A stretch of 32,888 bases of DNA, taken from assembly GCA_022572335.1 (NCBI GenBank), contig JACZWD010000003.1, positions 1 through 32,888 of the forward strand, written 5' to 3'. Positions 26,057 to 32,888 of the stretch are shown piece after piece. A program made the position numbers and the translations under genes. The notes beneath the pieces are model-generated. The model saw only the letters and a program-made list of their open reading frames with translations, made no database searches and was not told the DNA's origin. The DNA is from Pseudomonadota bacterium. Lineage in GTDB: Bacteria; Pseudomonadota; Alphaproteobacteria; Rhodospirillales; 2-02-FULL-58-16. Position 1 is the stretch's first letter. Every line of letters starts with the position of its first letter.

Positions 26057-28165
26057 ATGGACGATCCGGCCGGGCCGGAGTCGAAACCGCGCAGGCCGGT
26101 CGACAAGGTCGCCGTGGGCCTGGGGACCGCGCTGGTGGTGTTGGTCGCCGCGGCCCTGTATTTCACCCCCAATTTCGTCGACGGCGAGCGCCAGCGGGAA
26201 ATGCGGGCGTGGCAGATCCGCTTGGCCATCGTCGCCGACAGCCGCGCCGCCGCCGTCAACGAATGGGCGGACCGGAATTTCGCCGCCCTGCGCGAGTTGA
26301 CGGAGAACGCCTCGCTCCAGCTTTACATGACCGAGCTCACCATGGGCGAGGGGGACAAGTCCCGGGTCACCGACGAGGCGGCGGAGGCCGGGTACCTGCG
26401 CAACCTGCTTACGGCCACGGCCAACCGCGCCGGCTTCACGCCCCCGCAGGCGGGCTGGGAGGTGCGGGCGAACGTGGAAAGGGTGGGCGTCGCCGGCATC
26501 GGCCTGTTCGACGCCAACGGCCTGTCCATCGTCGCCACCCCGGGAATGCCGCCGCTGGCGGGCCGCATCCGCAATGCCATCGTCAAGGCGCTCGGTGGCG
26601 AACCGGCGTTGATCGATATCTACACCGGCGCCAGCAACCTGCCGACCATGGGTTTCGTGTTGCCGGTATTCGCCGTTCACGGAGAGACCGTGGGCGCCAG
26701 GGGCATCGGCGTCGTGGTCGGCATACGCGTCATCGGCCAGGACCTCTTCGAGCGCCTGGCGCAACCGGGAGAGACCGCCAAGACGGCCGAGACATACCTG
26801 GTCCGCTCCGCCGGCGCGGTGGTGGACTATCTTTCCCCCCTCGCCGACGGGACATCGCCGTTGAAGCGGTCCCTGGCCCTCGACTCGGCCGATCTGGCGG
26901 CGGCTTACGCGCTGGAGAAGCCCGGCGGCTTCGCCGTCAGGAAGGACTATGCCGGGGACGAGGTGCTCGTCGTCTCCAGGTCCCTGGCCAGCCTGCCCTG
27001 GATGCTGGTGCGCAAGGTCTCCTGGGCCGAGGCCCTGGGCGAGACGGAATCGCGGCTGAGGACGATGCTTGGCGTTTTCGTGCTGGTCATCGTCGCCGTG
27101 ACCGTGACCATCATCGCCGTGTGGCGCCACGGCACCGTTCTGCGCGAGAAGGAATCCACGGAGAGATTCCGCACCACGGCCGAGCGCCTCGAAACCCTGA
27201 GCACGTTCCTGCGCGTCGTCACCGACAGCCAGCCCACCGTCATCGCCGCCGTCGACGGCGACGCCCGGTACACCTTCGCCAACAAGCCCGCAGCGAAAGA
27301 GGCCGGCATCGCCGTGGACGACATGCTGGGCAAGCCGCTGGCCGATGTCATCGGGCCGGTGAAGGCCAAGGCGCTTACCGAGATCAACCGCCGCGTGTTC
27401 GCCGCGGCCGAACGCGAATCGCACACCCACAGGTTCGGGATCGACGACGAGGAACGGGTGATCAAGTCGGAACACATTCCGTTGCCCGGCACCCCGGATC
27501 GTCCGCCCGGCGTTTTGATGGTGCTGGACGACATCACCGAACTGACGCACGCGCGCCAGCGCAGCGAACAGAGGCTGCGCCAGCTCATCGGCACGCTGAC
27601 CAGCGTGGTCGACCGCCGGGACCCCTTCTCGGCCCACCATTCCGCGCGGGTGGCGGAGGTCGCGCGCTGCATCGCCGAGGAAATGGGCGTGCCGGACGGG
27701 GAGGTGCAGACGGTCGAAATCTCCGGCACCCTGATGAACATCGGCAAAATCTTCATCCCGCCCGAGTTGCTGACCAAGACCGGGGAGCTCACGGCCGAAG
27801 AACGCACCCTGGTCGCCAACAGTTACATGGTCAGTGTCGATCTCCTGGACGGCGTGGATTTCGAGGGCCCGGTGGCGGAAACCATCCGCCAGATGCGCGA
27901 GGCCTGGGACGGGACCGGACCGCTGGGCAAAAAGGAAGAGGAAACCTTGCGCACGGCCCGCATCCTCGCCGTCGCCAACGCCTTTGTCGGCATGTCGAGC
28001 CCGCGCGCCTACCGCGAGGCTTTGACCTTCGAGGAGGCGTCCACCATCCTGCTCGAACAGTCGGGCGCCACATACGACCGCAAGCCGGTATCCGCGCTCA
28101 TCAATTACCTGGAGAACCGGGGCGGTACGGAAAGGTGGGCGGCCTTCCGCGACGCCCCGGCGTAG
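26057..28165 (+). CDS. Membrane sensor with PAS and degenerate HD-GYP domain
   Basis: The 702-residue protein has a membrane segment at about 19-38, a periplasmic sensor region to about 333, a second membrane segment at 335-355, a PAS domain at about 383-496 and a C-terminal HD-GYP-like domain from 512. Active HD-GYP enzymes hydrolyse cyclic-di-GMP. Here the opening DPFSAHHSARVAEVA is kept, but the HD pair is replaced by M560-N561 (LMNIGK for LHDIGK). The HHE motif is MRE (613-615), and GYP reads G-P-L. It is therefore probably not a phosphodiesterase and may bind the nucleotide or a partner. The start has a GGAG 7 bases upstream. Confidence 0.85.
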   Translation: MDDPAGPESKPRRPVDKVAVGLGTALVVLVAAALYFTPNFVDGERQREMRAWQIRLAIVADSRAAAVNEWADRNFAALRELTENASLQLYMTELTMGEGDKSRVTDEAAEAGYLRNLLTATANRAGFTPPQAGWEVRANVERVGVAGIGLFDANGLSIVATPGMPPLAGRIRNAIVKALGGEPALIDIYTGASNLPTMGFVLPVFAVHGETVGARGIGVVVGIRVIGQDLFERLAQPGETAKTAETYLVRSAGAVVDYLSPLADGTSPLKRSLALDSADLAAAYALEKPGGFAVRKDYAGDEVLVVSRSLASLPWMLVRKVSWAEALGETESRLRTMLGVFVLVIVAVTVTIIAVWRHGTVLREKESTERFRTTAERLETLSTFLRVVTDSQPTVIAAVDGDARYTFANKPAAKEAGIAVDDMLGKPLADVIGPVKAKALTEINRRVFAAAERESHTHRFGIDDEERVIKSEHIPLPGTPDRPPGVLMVLDDITELTHARQRSEQRLRQLIGTLTSVVDRRDPFSAHHSARVAEVARCIAEEMGVPDGEVQTVEISGTLMNIGKIFIPPELLTKTGELTAEERTLVANSYMVSVDLLDGVDFEGPVAETIRQMREAWDGTGPLGKKEEETLRTARILAVANAFVGMSSPRAYREALTFEEASTILLEQSGATYDRKPVSALINYLENRGGTERWAAFRDAPA

Positions 28166-28178
28166 ACTCTCCTTAGTT

Positions 28179-28535
28179 CTAGGTGTCGCTTCCGCCGCCG
28201 CGGCTGTCCTGGGAGTCGGCGTCCCCGCCGGCGACCGGGAGACTGATGGTTATTTCCGCGCCGCCGTCCCCTTTGATCGCCTGCACGAACGCATCGAAGT
28301 ACTCCGGTGCCGGAACGGCGCGGACGATTCCAGACTTGCCGGCGGCGGGCGCAAGCCCGGTATGGGTGATGCCCGCGTCGCGGCCGAAGGGGACGGGCCC
28401 GCCGGAGGGCGTCGAAAAGTTTTGACGGCCCGTCCTCCACAGCAGCGGCGCTGCCGCTGCGGAGGGTGGATGCGCCGCATCGCCTGCACCTTTCCTCCTG
28501 CCCGACGAGCCGCCTACGCGATCTCTATGGGCCAT
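28179..28535 (-). CDS. Small protein of unknown function encoded directly after sat
   Basis: The 118-residue frame starts MAHRDRVGGSSGRRKG, 2 bases after the sat stop. Its AAGGAG ribosome site lies inside the last codons of sat, so translation is likely coupled. The N-terminal third is basic and low-complexity. The middle reads FSTPSGGPVPFGRDAGITHT and is followed by VPAPEYFDAFVQAIKG. Codon use in the second half is strongly G/C at third positions, as in the neighbours. I know no family for it. Its start region is part of a 27-base dispersed repeat, which leaves some doubt about whether the coding start is ancestral. Confidence 0.55.
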   Translation of the reverse strand: MAHRDRVGGSSGRRKGAGDAAHPPSAAAAPLLWRTGRQNFSTPSGGPVPFGRDAGITHTGLAPAAGKSGIVRAVPAPEYFDAFVQAIKGDGGAEITISLPVAGGDADSQDSRGGGSDT

Positions 28536-28555
28536 GATCAGCGCTCCTTGGTATA
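28529..28555 (-). repeat. Dispersed 27-base repeat, copy 1 (end of sat / start of next gene)
   Basis: On the minus strand this segment runs from TATACCAAGG through GCGCTGATCATG to CCC. It matches the segment at 32731-32757 on the plus strand at 25 of 27 positions, and the two differences are both A/G changes. It contains the last codons and stop of sat, an AAGGAG ribosome site, TGATCA and the ATG of the following gene. Confidence 0.7.
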
Positions 28556-29731
28556 ATTCAGGCTCGCGTAATATTCCCTGAGGACGGCCACCACCTCGGG
28601 ACGGCTGAACTCGGGCGGGATGTCCTCGCCGGCCGAAAGCATCTCGCGCTGTCTGGTGCCCGAGATGAGCACCCGGTCCTCGGCCCCGTGCGGACACGTC
28701 CTCCCCGTCGCCATGCCGAGGCATTTGGTGCAGTAAAAGGTGATGTCGATCTTCAGCGCCTTGGTCTCCAGGGCTCCCTCCCAAAGGGTGTCGAAGATGT
28801 GCTGGGCGTCGAACGGGCCGTAGGTATCGCCGACCCCGGCATGGTCCCGCCCGACGATCAGGTGGGAGCAGCCGAAGTTCTGGCGCAACAGGGCGTGGAG
28901 CAGGGCCTCGCGGGGACCCGCATAGCGCATCTCGATGGGATAGCCGGCGTGCACGACGGTTCCGGGCACGAAGTACTTGTCGATCATGACATCGATGGCC
29001 TTCACCCGCACCTCGGCGGGGATGTCGCCGGGCTTGAGCTTGCCCAGCACCTGGTGGATGAAGACGCCGTCGGCGACCTCGATGGCGATCTTCGCCAGAT
29101 GTTCGTGGCTGCGGTGCATGGGGTTGCGGGTCTGCAGCGCGACCACGCGCGACCATCCCTTCTCGGCGAACAGGGCGCGGGAGTCGGCCGGGCGCAGGAA
29201 CAAGCGCGGGTACAGGTCCGGGTACACGCCCTCGCTGAGCGCCGTCACCGGACCGGCCAGGTTCACCGCGCCCTGCTCCATCACGGTGCGCACGCCGGGA
29301 TGGTCGGGCGCCGTCGTGCCGTAGACCTCGCCGCACTCGAGGCTCTTGTCGATGGCATAGGTTTCCCGCACCGTCATGATGGCCATGATCTCGCCCGAAT
29401 CCCCATCGACGAGGGCCACCTCGTCGGCGACGGCGACGCCACAATCGGCGTCCGCCGAAAGGGTAATGGGGATGGGCCAGAACAGGCCGTCCGCCGTCTT
29501 CATGTCCTGGCAGACCCTGCGCCAGTCCGCTTCCCCCATGAACCCGGTCAACGGCGTATAGGCGCCCATGGCCATCATGACGAGGTCCGAGGTCTCCCGG
29601 CTGGTCATCGGCACTTTTTTCAGCCCGTCGGCCCGCCTCAGCGCCTCGGCGCGCTCCGCCGCACCGACCAGCAACGGCTCCAGTGCGCCGCCGCCATGCG
29701 GCCGAACCAATCTGGACAAGGTGTCCCCCAT
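28538..29731 (-). CDS. sat: ATP sulfurylase (sulfate adenylyltransferase, Sat type)
   Basis: The 397-residue enzyme makes adenylylsulfate from ATP and sulfate. The nucleotide-binding motif QTRNPMHRSHE spans residues 200-210, and the second motif LIVGRDHAGVGD is also intact. Cysteines in CTKCLGMATGRTCPHG suggest the zinc site found in many homo-oligomeric Sat proteins. It is the monofunctional type, not CysDN, and has no fused APS kinase. The start follows GGGAG 8 bases upstream. No cysC, cysH or apr gene adjoins it, so the next step is encoded elsewhere. The stop lies in a dispersed repeat. Confidence 0.95.
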   Translation of the reverse strand: MGDTLSRLVRPHGGGALEPLLVGAAERAEALRRADGLKKVPMTSRETSDLVMMAMGAYTPLTGFMGEADWRRVCQDMKTADGLFWPIPITLSADADCGVAVADEVALVDGDSGEIMAIMTVRETYAIDKSLECGEVYGTTAPDHPGVRTVMEQGAVNLAGPVTALSEGVYPDLYPRLFLRPADSRALFAEKGWSRVVALQTRNPMHRSHEHLAKIAIEVADGVFIHQVLGKLKPGDIPAEVRVKAIDVMIDKYFVPGTVVHAGYPIEMRYAGPREALLHALLRQNFGCSHLIVGRDHAGVGDTYGPFDAQHIFDTLWEGALETKALKIDITFYCTKCLGMATGRTCPHGAEDRVLISGTRQREMLSAGEDIPPEFSRPEVVAVLREYYASLNYTKER

Positions 29732-29807
29732 GAAACGATCTCCCTATGATCGACGGGTGATGGACATGTGAACGGGAACCGGCGGCCCCGGCCGCGCTTG
29801 CCTAATA

Positions 29808-31301
29808 CTACATGGACTTGTGGGCGCCGATCGAAACCAGAAATTCTTTCTGGGAACCGGCGCGCAGCAGGGCCAGGGCGCAGCCCAGCGCCCGGTCCTT
29901 CTTCTCCCCCACCGCCGGACAATCGGTCTCTTTCAGGGTCAGGTGGGTGTCCGGCTTCTTCACGGCGACCGCCGGCAGGGCGCCGGGTAGATCGGATTCC
30001 CGCTGGCGCTTGGACTCCTTGGCATCGGCACGGGTGAGGGTGATGTCGGGTTCGACCCCGCGCGCCTGGATGGCCCGCCCCGACGGCGCGTAATAGAGGG
30101 CCGTGGTCAGGCGCAGGCCGCCCTCCAGGGGCAGGCGGGTGATGGTCTGCACCGACCCCTTGCCGAAGGAGCGCACGCCCATGACCGTGGCGCGGTGGTG
30201 ATCCTGGAGCGCGCTGGCGACGATCTCCGAGGCCGAGGCCGAGCCCCCGTTGATGAGCACGACCATGGGCACCCCGTTGGCCAGGTCCCCGATTTCGGCT
30301 TTGTAGACGGTGTCCTTGACGGCGCGGCCGCGCACGGCGACGATCTGGCCGTCATCCAGGAATGCGTCGGCCAGGAAAAGCGATTGATTGAGCAGCCCGC
30401 CGGGGTTGTTGCGCAGGTCCAGAACCAGCCCCTTCATGCGCGGGCCCAGGTCCCGGCGCAAGCTCTCCATGGCTTCCTCGACGCCACGCTCCACCCTCTC
30501 GCTGAAATTGACGACCTGGACATAGCCGACGGCGCCCTCGGTCCGCCAGCGCACCGAGCGGACCTTGATGATGGCCCGGGTGATGGTGACGTCAAAGGGC
30601 GCCTGTCCCTTCCGGTTCACGGTCAGGCGGACGTCCGTCCCCGGCGCGCCGCGCAGTTTCTTGACCGCCAGCAAGATGTGTTTGGCCTTGATGGGTTCGC
30701 CGTCGACGTGGGTGATCAGGTCGCCGGACTTCAGCCCGGCGCGGAACGCCGGCGTATCCTCGATGGGGGATATCACCTTGACCATCCCGTTTTCCATGGT
30801 GACGACGATTCCGAGCCCCCCGAACTCGCCCTTGGTGGTGACCTGGATATCGCGCAGTTCGTCCGGGTTGAGGTACGCCGAATGGGGATCCAGCGCCGAC
30901 ATCATGGAATCCAGCGCCGTCTCCACCAATTCCCCCGCCGGCACGGCGCCGGGCTCGGCGTTCAGATCGCGCACCCCCTTGATGGCGGCGTCGATGAGCT
31001 TGGCGTCGGCGACCTCGCGCACGTAGCTGAAGCGGACGCGTTTGAAGGCATCGCGAAACTGCTCGAACCGCCGGTGCTTGCCGGCGTCGGCCGCATAGGC
31101 GTCGTAGACCACCCGGAAGCGCTCCAGTTCGCGGACCGCGTCCTGGGACAGGGTGATATCTTGGCCGCTGAGGATGTTGAAAACGTGGCCGAGCGGCGAT
31201 TCCTCGGTGCCGCACCCGATCAGCGACGGCGACACCGACGCGCCCGCGGCAAGGGCAAAGGTCAGAATCAGCGCCGGGCGGAAACGCCTCCACCTATTCA
31301 T
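29808..31301 (-). CDS. ctpA: S41-family C-terminal processing protease (CtpA)
   Basis: The 497-residue protein has an N-terminal export signal (MNRWRRFRPALILTFALAAG) with a possible lipobox LIGC at 27-30, then a PDZ domain (about residues 150-240, GGLGIVVTMENGMVKVISPI). The S41 catalytic domain follows. The serine lies in NGGSASASEIVASALQDH and the lysine in SFGKGSVQT, forming the Ser-Lys dyad. Such proteases trim C-termini of periplasmic or envelope proteins. The gene is downstream of ctaA with its own candidate promoter. The ATG at 31301 was chosen because it opens the signal sequence. Whether it is a lipoprotein is uncertain. Confidence 0.93.
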   Translation of the reverse strand: MNRWRRFRPALILTFALAAGASVSPSLIGCGTEESPLGHVFNILSGQDITLSQDAVRELERFRVVYDAYAADAGKHRRFEQFRDAFKRVRFSYVREVADAKLIDAAIKGVRDLNAEPGAVPAGELVETALDSMMSALDPHSAYLNPDELRDIQVTTKGEFGGLGIVVTMENGMVKVISPIEDTPAFRAGLKSGDLITHVDGEPIKAKHILLAVKKLRGAPGTDVRLTVNRKGQAPFDVTITRAIIKVRSVRWRTEGAVGYVQVVNFSERVERGVEEAMESLRRDLGPRMKGLVLDLRNNPGGLLNQSLFLADAFLDDGQIVAVRGRAVKDTVYKAEIGDLANGVPMVVLINGGSASASEIVASALQDHHRATVMGVRSFGKGSVQTITRLPLEGGLRLTTALYYAPSGRAIQARGVEPDITLTRADAKESKRQRESDLPGALPAVAVKKPDTHLTLKETDCPAVGEKKDRALGCALALLRAGSQKEFLVSIGAHKSM

Positions 31302-31345
31302 ATGCCATCGCCTTTGCCGTGGGACCGTCTCACCAAGGAAGGTCC

Positions 31346-31374
31346 ATTGTACCGTATTTGCCGCACCGGCCGAA
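31346..31374 (-). promoter_or_regulatory. Candidate promoter for the S41 protease gene
   Basis: On the minus strand TTCGGC (31369-31374) is followed after 17 bases by TACAAT (31346-31351), which matches five of six positions of the -10 consensus. It lies about 45 bases upstream of the ATG in the 198-base gap after ctaA. The -35 is weak. Confidence 0.4.
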
Positions 31375-31499
31375 GCCTTTTCCCGCCGGCCCCGGCCCGA
31401 GAAGGTGCCCGGCGCCGGCCAAAATATCAAGGAGGAGTTGGCCCTTCGGCGCCCCCGGCGGCGCCAGCGCCCACCCGGGAGCGGCGCCGGCAAGGCGCG

Positions 31500-32576
31500 T
31501 CAGCCGGCAGGCCGGCGCCCCTTTCGCCGCCCCGCCGCCGGGCGCAGCTCGTACGCGGTCCACAGGGCGGCCGTGAACAGGGCCAGGGCGCCTCCCTGGT
31601 GGGCCGCGGCAAGGGGCACCGGGACCACCAGCAGCAGGGTCGAAATGCCGAGCGCCACCTGACCGGCCGCCGTCACCGCCAGGACGTCGAGGGCAACGCG
31701 CCCGCGCGGCGCCAGTCCGGCGTTGCGCGCGCGCAGCCAGAACACCCCGACGGCGGCGAGCACCAACAGGGCAAACAGCCGGTGGGTGAACTGCACCGTG
31801 GCGATGTCCTCGAAAAAGTTGACGAGGAACGGATCCATGGCGAACAGGGCCGCGGGCACCAGCTCGCCGTCCATCAGGGGAAAGGTGTTGTAGGCGAACC
31901 CGGCGTCGAGCCCGGCGACCAGCCCGCCCGACAGCACGGTGACCAGGACCGACCCCGCCACCAGGTAGGCGAACCGCCCGAAGGCGGCGGGCGGCCGCCG
32001 GCCCGCCGGTCCGGGAAGGAGAAGCCCCAGCGCCACCCACAGCATATACCCGTAAATGACGAACGCCGCGCCCAGGTGGGCGGTCAGGCGGTACTGGCTG
32101 ACGTCGGGGCGGTCCACGAGGCCGCTTTGCACCATGTACCAGCCGAGCAGTCCCTGGAACGCGCCGAGGACGAACACGGGGATCAGTTTTGCCGCCAGCC
32201 GCCGGTCCACCCAGCCGCGGACCACGAAGAACGCGAACGGAACGAGGAAGGCGACGCCGATGAGGCGGCCCCACAGCCGGTGCGCGTACTCCAGCCAGAA
32301 GATGGACTTGAACCCGCTCAGCGTCATGTCCGGGTTGAGGTCCTTGTACTCGGGAAAGCGCCGGTAGTTGCGGAAGGCCTCCTGCCATTCCGCCTCGGCC
32401 AGGGGCGGCAGCCACGCGGTCACCGGCTTCCACTCGACCATGGAAAGCCCGGCGTGGGTGAGACGGGTGACTCCCCCCAACACCACCATGGCGAAGACCA
32501 TGGCGCAGAGGGCCAGAAGCCATGCCGCGATCACCTTGGGGCGCTCCGCGGCGGGCGCTTGCGCCTCAAATTCCAT
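31500..32576 (-). CDS. ctaA: Heme A synthase (COX15/CtaA)
   Basis: The 358-residue membrane protein oxidises the methyl group of heme O to make heme A for cytochrome c oxidase. The N-terminal VVLGGVTRLTHAGLSMVEWKP is the COX15 hallmark, and heme-ligand histidines are visible in LEYAHRLWGRL, LTAHLGAAF, VQFTHRLFAL and AAHQGGALAL. About eight membrane segments can be traced. It is the proteobacterial/mitochondrial type. Its presence implies an aa3-type terminal oxidase elsewhere in the genome. The start is the first ATG of the frame, and the tail is arginine- and lysine-rich. Confidence 0.95.
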   Translation of the reverse strand: MEFEAQAPAAERPKVIAAWLLALCAMVFAMVVLGGVTRLTHAGLSMVEWKPVTAWLPPLAEAEWQEAFRNYRRFPEYKDLNPDMTLSGFKSIFWLEYAHRLWGRLIGVAFLVPFAFFVVRGWVDRRLAAKLIPVFVLGAFQGLLGWYMVQSGLVDRPDVSQYRLTAHLGAAFVIYGYMLWVALGLLLPGPAGRRPPAAFGRFAYLVAGSVLVTVLSGGLVAGLDAGFAYNTFPLMDGELVPAALFAMDPFLVNFFEDIATVQFTHRLFALLVLAAVGVFWLRARNAGLAPRGRVALDVLAVTAAGQVALGISTLLLVVPVPLAAAHQGGALALFTAALWTAYELRPAAGRRKGRRPAG

Positions 32577-32730
32577 CTTTCCTCACGGCTGCTCCCCGCC
32601 CGCCGGGCCGTCCCGCGGGCGCCGGCGAGTATTCACCGTGACCGGCCGCGAACCAAGCGTTTCGTCGCCGGGTACGGCCCCGCCCGGCCGGCCATCGGGG
32701 AGCGGCAGCTGCGCAACATCTTCGCCGAGG

Positions 32731-32757
32731 TATACCAAGGGGCGCTGATCATGACCC
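32731..32757 (+). repeat. Dispersed 27-base repeat, copy 2
   Basis: This plus-strand segment begins TATACCAAGG, continues GGCGCTGATC and ends ATGACCC. It matches the minus-strand segment at 28529-28555 with two A/G differences. In the same relative frame it encodes YTKGR and a stop, compared with YTKER and a stop at the end of sat, but the sequence upstream is not related to sat. Confidence 0.7.
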
Positions 32758-32834
32758 CGCTGGAACTCCGGAAATGCGAATTTCCCGTCGCCGCCGCGGG
32801 GCGCGGCAAGACCAGGAAAGAGAGGCGGTTATGA
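32751..32834 (+). CDS. Possible 27-residue open frame upstream of the partial gene
   Basis: A short frame begins MTPLELRKCEFPVAAAG in the second copy of the dispersed repeat, 8 bases after AAGGGG. Its stop overlaps the ATG of the next gene by 4 bases (ATGA). The frame is also open upstream (ERQLRNIFAEVYQGALIM), so it may be the tail of a longer protein, a leader peptide, or non-coding. I recognise no family. Confidence 0.2.
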   Translation: MTPLELRKCEFPVAAAGRGKTRKERRL

Positions 32835-32888
32835 GCACCATCCCCATCGCACCGGCGGTCCGCGTCACCATCGGCATCGTGCCCGGCA
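32831..32888 (+). CDS. Start of a gene cut by the window end
   Basis: An ATG with a GAGAGG ribosome site about 6 bases upstream opens a frame (MSTIPIAPAVRVT) that runs to the window edge. Only 19 codons are visible, too few to identify a product. The ATGA overlap with the preceding short frame suggests coupling. Confidence 0.45.
   Translation, partial: MSTIPIAPAVRVTIGIVPG

Noticed and set aside
24653..27640. Minus-strand open frame of 995 codons
   Set aside because: It is antisense to the HD-GYP gene and a frame-shadow of the hydrolase. It has no family motifs and arises from high GC and codon bias.
32368..32748. Second sat-like C-terminus ending YTKGR
   Set aside because: Only the repeat itself resembles the end of sat. 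The residues upstream show no ATP sulfurylase similarity.
30195..32834. Plus-strand open frame of 879 codons
   Set aside because: It is antisense to the S41 protease and ctaA, both of which have clear motifs. Only its last codons may be real.

Overview
The window is high-GC DNA, by eye about two thirds G+C, packed with complete housekeeping and metabolic genes. It looks like the chromosome of an aerobic alphaproteobacterium, most likely of the Rhodospirillales type. The grounds are a SUF operon preceded by Rrf2-family regulators, a TGA-N9-TCA operator-like palindrome, a cysG-DUF2849-cysI-DUF934 sulfite reduction cluster, a COX15-type heme A synthase, and a TakP-like TRAP transporter. I saw no rRNA, tRNA, CRISPR array, transposase or phage gene.

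Layout. (1) 52-179: five short-loop hairpins in a row beyond the end of the suf operon. (2) 205-7437, minus strand: a frameshifted, cysteine-less IscR-like regulator, then a SUF-type Rrf2 regulator, sufB, sufC, sufD, sufS, sufU, sufT and sufA. Several junctions overlap by 4 bases (ATGA). (3) 7627-9478: a very long pentapeptide-repeat protein and a divergent small arginine-rich repeat protein. (4) 9765-14542, minus strand: glyoxalase II, then the sulfite-reduction operon cysG, DUF2849, cysI, DUF934, with no cysH between cysI and DUF934. (5) 14815-16589, plus strand: a ureohydrolase (agmatinase-like) and a conserved unknown protein. The unknown gene runs 70 bases into a convergent gene pair resembling a CoA-transferase (16520-18102). 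(6) 18265-20321, plus strand: a cold-shock protein, a JmjC/cupin oxygenase and a small exported protein. (7) 20721-24228, plus strand: a complete TRAP transporter whose small permease carries an extra N-terminal DUF805-like membrane domain. A convergent Ntn-hydrolase of the gamma-glutamyltransferase/oxamate amidohydrolase type follows. (8) 26057-28165: a membrane sensor with PAS and a degenerate HD-GYP domain. (9) 28179-32576, minus strand: ctaA, an S41 protease, ATP sulfurylase and a small unknown gene translated from inside a dispersed repeat. (10) A truncated plus-strand gene starts at 32831.

How the genes work together. Fe-S assembly (suf), siroheme synthesis (cysG), the Fe-S/siroheme sulfite reductase (cysI) and ATP sulfurylase (sat) together describe sulfur assimilation and its iron-sulfur cofactors. 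They lie in separate transcription units rather than one operon. The TRAP transporter and the adjacent amidohydrolase-like enzyme may form a carboxylate uptake and breakdown unit, which is inference only.

The least ordinary items are the IscR-like gene without cluster cysteines, the DUF805-DctQ fusion, the HD-GYP domain without its HD pair, the CoA-transferase-like beta subunit without the expected glutamate, and a 27-base dispersed repeat that supplies the ribosome site and start codon of the gene after sat. I do not see one clearly new multi-gene system, and most of the window is ordinary core metabolism.
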